Source of the DNA: Castanea sativa
Taxonomy: Eukaryota; Streptophyta; Magnoliopsida; Fagales; Fagaceae
DNA length: 64,000 nucleotides
Assembly: GCF_040712315.1 (NCBI RefSeq)
Contig: NC_134017.1
Location: 17,514,001 to 17,578,000 of the forward strand
Direction of reading: 5' to 3'
Of this stretch, positions 59,057-64,000 are shown piece by piece. Position 1 is the stretch's first letter. Each line of letters begins with the position of its first letter. The notes under the pieces are model-generated. The model made no database searches. It had not been told where the DNA came from and was given only the letters and a program-made list of their open reading frames with translations. The translations under genes and the position numbers were made by a program.

Positions 59057-59500
59057 TTTAGTCCTTAAAATTATGAAAAAAAAAAATGTTACATCTACAA
59101 CATTTTTAGAATATATTCACAACAACAAATTATAGGTAGTTAGTTATTATTGATTTAAACTTGAACTTACTTTTATGCTCCAACAACGGCAACTAGTAAC
59201 AACCTGCCACTTAAGATTTGTTATAAAAATATTGTGGACATATTATTTCTCAATCAAAAATGCGTTTCGTTTTGGTCCCTACTATCACTCACTTAAAGGA
59301 AATTACTGATGTGGCAAATAGAATGTACTGTTGACACAGTAAACGCTAATATGTCCATTAAAATAATATTAAAAAATTTATCTAGTATTTAAAATATGTC
59401 ATTTTAGCATTTTAATAGTATTTTAATTTAATATTTTAAAAACAAAGAATTTCTAATGTTCTAATTTTTTTTTCATTAATTTTTCAAAAGAATGTGTAGA
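59040..59500. repeat. Fragment of the long-TIR repeat family
   Basis: ATGTTACATCTACAACATTT, CACAACAACAAATTATAGGT and TTTTGGTCCCTACTATCACTCACTT resemble the end region at 35940-36240 (TAACATTTTCACAACAAATC, TTTGGTCCCTACTTTTAACTC). It is probably a decayed terminal fragment of the element type at 35867-39146. It begins with a poly-T run. Confidence 0.5.
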
Positions 59501-59596
59501 TTTTTCCCATGTTCTTCTCCAGAAAATGATTGATTGTTCTTTATATTCTTCCCCCAAGAACATGGTTGTCCATAAAAATTAAAAACCCAAGATTTT

Positions 59597-59630
59597 CTTT
59601 TCTTTTCTTTTCTTTTCTTTTCTTTTCTTG
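59597..59630. repeat. TTTTC microsatellite
   Basis: About seven perfect TTTTC pentamers. Confidence 0.9.
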
Positions 59631-60022
59631 CATTTTCTTAGCATCAAAACAGGGAAAAACACTTAAAACCCATGATCAAACTCAACAATTCTAACACAAT
59701 CAACTAATGAAATTCAAACCACGGTCAGATCAAAACCAAAAACACTAAAACCCAAAGCTGATTCTCATCAATAAAATACACCAAAACACAAGCCAATCCT
59801 CATCAGTATTAGATCTGGTCAAATCAAACCACGGTTAGAATTAAAACCCAAAATAAACATGAATTCAGTTCTAATTTCATTTTAAACATGAACACAACCC
59901 AGATATTTAATCTTAAGAACACAACTATAATACAAGATCACAAATACAATAACCTCCATAACATAAGAACACACAAACCCAAAACCTCTAGTAGATCAAA
60001 CATCAAAACCCATTAAGACCAA
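59631..60022. other. Spacer of A-rich sequence
   Basis: An AACCCA/AAACC-rich stretch with no coding signal. The LTR tip begins at 60023. Confidence 0.5.
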
Positions 60023-61054
60023 TGTCACGCCCCGAACCCCTAAGGGTCCAAAGCGTAAGAAAGACATCTCAAGTACCTATAAACTTTTCATTTTTGACAA
60101 TTCAATCCACATAAATCCTATCAAGTACCAACATCAAGAATTATCATAATAATTAATACTCTCAAAGTAAGTCAGAGTTCTAAACATTAATTACAAGGAC
60201 TATTGGCCACAAAAGAATAGAGGTCTGAATAATGATTACATATCAACAGCTTGTCCTATCAGTGGGAATACAGTCACAACTATTATAATATACAAAAAAA
60301 TGAGTCAAGCATATTCTAAGATGTACAATATCAAATAACTCCATTACAAAAGTTCAGCCTCCATCAGTAGTTAGTCTAACTACTATTAGCCACTAAAAAA
60401 TTATCTCAAAATATTGTTGCCTACTCTGAAAAGTTTATAAAAATAATGGGATGAGACAGGGCCCAGTAAGTAGCATAATTAATAGGGGTGGGGGAAATGC
60501 AAGTTTCATCTTCAATAATAATAATATGACAAAAATGATAAAATAATGAAATACAAAATTTCTCTAAGTAACTACCTTGAAACAATATACTATAATTTGT
60601 GAGCATCAACAATATAATTTCCAAAGTCATAATATCTAACATATGGTAAATTTTCTCAAAAATACCACACTACCACTTAGATTGGTCAGGGGATCTACCC
60701 ATTCACAACTGGCATAATATTGTCCTCTCTAGTATGCAGACTCTTGACCCTATGGACAGCAGCCTCACCCATACCCTCAAGGTTTTTCTCTCCCCCCATG
60801 GGCAGCAGAGAGAGCGCGTCAAATAGGCCCTCTCTTGCATGTGGTCTCTTGGTCCCATGAACAGCAGCCTCACCCACACACAATTAAGGAACCTCTTCCC
60901 CCCATGGGCAGCAGGGAAGAACGCGTCATCCAAAGTGAAAGGGCACTGATCTGGATTTGATTCCGTTGTGACAAAGACTACGAACCAAATTGGGTGATCA
61001 CCGGAAAATCACACATGACATGGTGTTAAAACTACATGATGCTCACATAGTTTA

Positions 61055-63395
61055 TGTAATACCCGAAAAGAAAAGAAGAAAAAAAATTAAAAGGAGGGGT
61101 ATTTAAGTAAATTTGTTTATGGGGTCAATTGTTATAATTAAAATTACTAAGGGGTTTTTAGAAAATAAGGTTGAAACCCTAGTTTATATAGTCTAATTTA
61201 AGTCAGCGTATACTGACAGATGTTTTGAGGGAGGAGACTAGCCAAAATACTCAAGTAGAGAAGATTTGACTGCACAATTGAGGTAAGAACCTACGAATTT
61301 CTTTCTTGTTAAATCTAATCTTTATTTGGAATTAGAGTATTTTTTATGTGAGTATTTTGGCCAATAGTGAAATTATTTAAATATTCAACAGTTAGAATAA
61401 TGCAATCGTATAAAAGTTTAGATTTATTTTTGGTATACTGGACTTTGTACCTGCAGATTTTTCTGCCTCGGTATTGTGATTTTTTTTTGGTATGCCCATT
61501 GTTGTGTCATGCGTGTAAGTGTAGATGGAAGTTGCACAAGGTGAGGCATGGTGAGTTCAGTTCTACACAAGTTACTGCCTTAAGAAGTTGTACCGACTTG
61601 TGGATTTGGTGAATAGGAAAGTCATGGTGTGGACTTGAAGTCTCTGACAAATAAATTAAAAAAGAAAAAAGAAAAAAAAAAAAAGAGCACACGTGTAGAA
61701 GATAGATCAAGGTGGTGTCCTTTTCAAATTGACTTTTGACTATATATGGCTGTGTATGGTGTATTATATAGGCTTTATTCCTAGGGAGCTATTAGCAGTA
61801 GGAAGTAAATGAAATATATATATTATGAATATGTAGAATTTTGATGTGAGATATCAATGGACAGTTGTTGGATATTATAGTAGTTTCTCTTTTGGCCGGA
61901 TACCGTTATAAGTCATTCTTAAATTATTTGATTATTGAGTGAATGGTACTTGCGAAATTATTTTAGGTAATACCTAAGAATTTTAGAAGAAGTGTTAGGG
62001 AGAAGTTCCTTTTGATACGGCTTTTGGAGGTAAGTAACCTTATCCTAAGTGAGTTTTATTTTGCTTATGTTAATGTATTTTTAACTACTAAAAATTTGTT
62101 TATAATTGTTACAATTTTATTTCTATTGTATCACAAATTTCAAAGTAAAGAATTATCACAAATATATCTAGTTACTGAATATATGATGTGTTTTGTTTAA
62201 TTGTTTTTAGCCATACTGATTCAAAGTAAAGAATAAAAAATTTTCACAAATATATATGAGCATTGAATATAAGATTTATTTTATTTAATTTTTTTTTTTT
62301 TTTGCTATATTGATTTAAAGTAAGAAATATAGAAATATCACAAATGTATTGAAAATATTGAAAATATGATTATATGTATATGCAATTGAATAAGATATAT
62401 TTTGTTAGAAATTGTGAGTTCATATATATGATTATAGACAGTCTAACCATGAATTGATTCTGATACCCAAACCAATGGGGGTTATTCATTGGTATTCTGA
62501 TACCCAAACCAATGGGGGTTATTCATTGGTACTCTGATACCCAGCCAATGGGAGTTATTCATTGGTATTCTGATTCCCAGCCAATGGGGGTTATTCATTG
62601 GTACTCTGATGCCCAGTCGCGGGGATATAGCGTGACCATAGTCATAAGATTATTAAGAAATATGAATTTCATTGAATATTTAATTTATTTTGAGTCCTTA
62701 AACTACACATATGATTATGGAAATGTTTAAGTATTGGAACTATTTTGAGACACAAACACTGCTTATGAGTTTTGGAACGTATTGTAAGTTATGGCTTCTA
62801 GATATATGAGAAACTTACTATTTTCTAAACCATCTATGATATACTTGTAAGAGTAAAGTATGTGATCTATGTGCAACCTATTATTTTAAGACTATGAAAC
62901 TTCTTCAGTTAATTTGAAAACACATATTACACCTATTACTTTATGGATCTATTACTTGATAGAACTTCATAGGATTTTGGTTACTTATTGAGTTGTCCTC
63001 ACCCCCCCCCCCTCCCTCTTTCTCCTTTCAGATTTTGATCAGGAAGAGTAGCATATGTTGGGGCTTCCGCTGGGATGTGTGCCTGAGTGAAGTTTAGGAA
63101 ATCAATGGAATAAGATTTGAATTTTTATGTTTAAGATTACCATTTTGTGTGGACCCTCAAATTTAAAGGGTTTAGTTATTTATTTATTTTTATTTTGATG
63201 TTGGAAGATTATTATTTGAAGATCTTTCGAGAATTGATTATTGAGGATATTTTCAAATTTATGGACTTGATGAAATTTTCTTTGAGGATAACTCTTTAAT
63301 TGTTATGAGGGCCTTACATACTTGTAGGGTGTAAACTTTATAAGTGTGTGGCCGTTGTCACGTGCCTAGCTCTCACTTGGGTTTGGGGCGTGACA
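61055..63395 (+). mobile_element. Nested solo LTR, 2.3 kb
   Basis: It starts TGTAATACCCGAAAAG and ends GGGTTTGGGGCGTGACA. GTTTA at 61050-61054 and 63396-63400 is the target duplication. The uninterrupted related copy near 27920 shows the two flanks joined. No ORF, primer site or internal LTR pair was seen, so a solo LTR is the simplest reading. It belongs to the same broad class as its host LTR but in the opposite orientation. It contains a 41-bp tandem array. Confidence 0.75.
62455..62625. repeat. 41-bp tandem array, four copies
   Basis: Four units of CTGATACCCARCCAATGGGR followed by GTTATTCATTGGTAYT, with small differences (the last two are shorter by two bases). On the plus strand the later units read as a repeating GVIHWYSD peptide, which is probably incidental. 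Confidence 0.9.
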
Positions 63396-64000
63396 GTTTA
63401 CATCCAAGTAGTTTCAACAAAAATCTTAAATAATCTAGTTCCACAAAGTTTATAAGGTTTTCAACTTCATTCTTGCCAAAAAGATTTTCTATCAATTTCT
63501 CAAGTACTAAGACAAGATAAATTTTCTATTATACCATAGACTCCATAATTTCCTTATCAAAGATTAAATAATAGATACTTTTCCATATCAACAATTCACA
63601 CTTTACCATAATGCAATACCAAATATAATGCATTTCTATATATACTAATATGTAATAGGGTCACAACACGACAATTTTAAGAAAGCATATATTCATATAT
63701 AATTTTTCAAAATGTGTTTGACCCAAAAATATCATTTGTGAAATATGGTAATTTTCTAAAAATATCTCATTAAGAAGCTACTTACCTCGCAACCACAAAA
63801 GCCTAACTCTCCAAGCTCCAAGAAGATTAGCTAGAACCTAAACAATATCAAATAAACCTATTACAATAAGTATAGAGCTTGAAATTGTATCTAACCAAAA
63901 TTTAGGATTTGCCAAATAAATACTTAATTAGGCAAGCCTAGTATTTAACCTCATCAATAATAATATATACCATTCTTAAAGTTTCTCAACAAATTTATTC

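Larger units (their letters stand above)
60023..64000 (-). mobile_element. LTR of the TGTAACACCCC...GGCGTGACA family, partial
   Basis: The minus-strand end reads GGGTTCGGGGCGTGACA at 60023. Its sequence is collinear with 26760 onward, including the GGCCCAGTAAGTAGCATA block, the CCATGGGCAGCAG repeats (60725-60925) and the region after the nested insertion (63401-64000 parallels 27930-28450). Its start lies beyond the window, so whether it is solo or part of a full element is unknown. It is interrupted at 61050-63400 by another LTR. Confidence 0.65.

Noticed and set aside
62455..62625. CRISPR-like regular repeats
   Set aside because: Units are directly adjacent with no unique spacers, and the context is a plant LTR; it is an ordinary minisatellite.

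Overview
The window looks like a repeat-dominated stretch of a dicot, probably woody, nuclear genome. This is inferred from AT-rich intergenic DNA, long TA microsatellites, GT-AG introns and plant-lineage transposons (Ty1/copia, Ty3/gypsy, plant L1 LINE, hAT, Helitron-like). The repeat families remind me of Fagaceae or relatives, but that is an impression, not a demonstration. No bacterial, organellar, tRNA or rRNA gene was recognised.

Layout. 1-2170: gene-poor, with one Helitron-like terminus. 2179-5860 (minus): a small multi-exon gene of unknown function; its four coding exons join in phase to 117 residues and are preceded by two leader exons. 7.5-25.7 kb: a nest of retrotransposons. A decayed minus-strand copia element was split by a plus-strand LTR element (9203-24244, TSD AAATA) that carries gag plus a second plant-specific ORF and no pol. 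That element was in turn split, inside its 3' LTR, by a degenerate plus-strand copia element (15673-23407, TSD CTAAG). 26179-35582: a 9.4-kb hAT transposon with an 8-bp TSD (GTATACGT) and a broken BED/hAT transposase; it holds a 3.1-kb solo LTR and a tandem duplication. 35.9-39.1 kb: a long-TIR element carrying a LINE RNase H fragment, itself split by a 1.7-kb hAT element (TSD CTCACTTC). 39151-43812: a Helitron-like element with AT-rich minisatellites, two foldbacks and a captured exon-like fragment.

44.2-54.3 kb: an N-terminally shortened plant syntaxin (Qa-SNARE) ORF whose zero-layer glutamine is leucine, a LETM1-like exon fragment, a Ty3/gypsy gag fragment with LTR, and a 6.7-kb decayed plant L1 LINE. 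54917-59018 (minus): a seven-exon pseudogene of isoaspartyl peptidase/L-asparaginase 3, with introns kept and several disabling lesions. 60-64 kb: a minus-strand LTR of the same family as the one inside the hAT, interrupted by a second solo LTR (61055-63395, TSD GTTTA).

Functionally there is little intact content. The best host-gene candidates are the small gene at 2.2-5.9 kb and the syntaxin ORF; nearly all other coding matter is transposon-derived or pseudogenised. The nesting with intact target-site duplications gives a relative insertion order. Several of the stops in the transposon ORFs sit at positions where the family has tryptophan (TGG to TAG or TGA).
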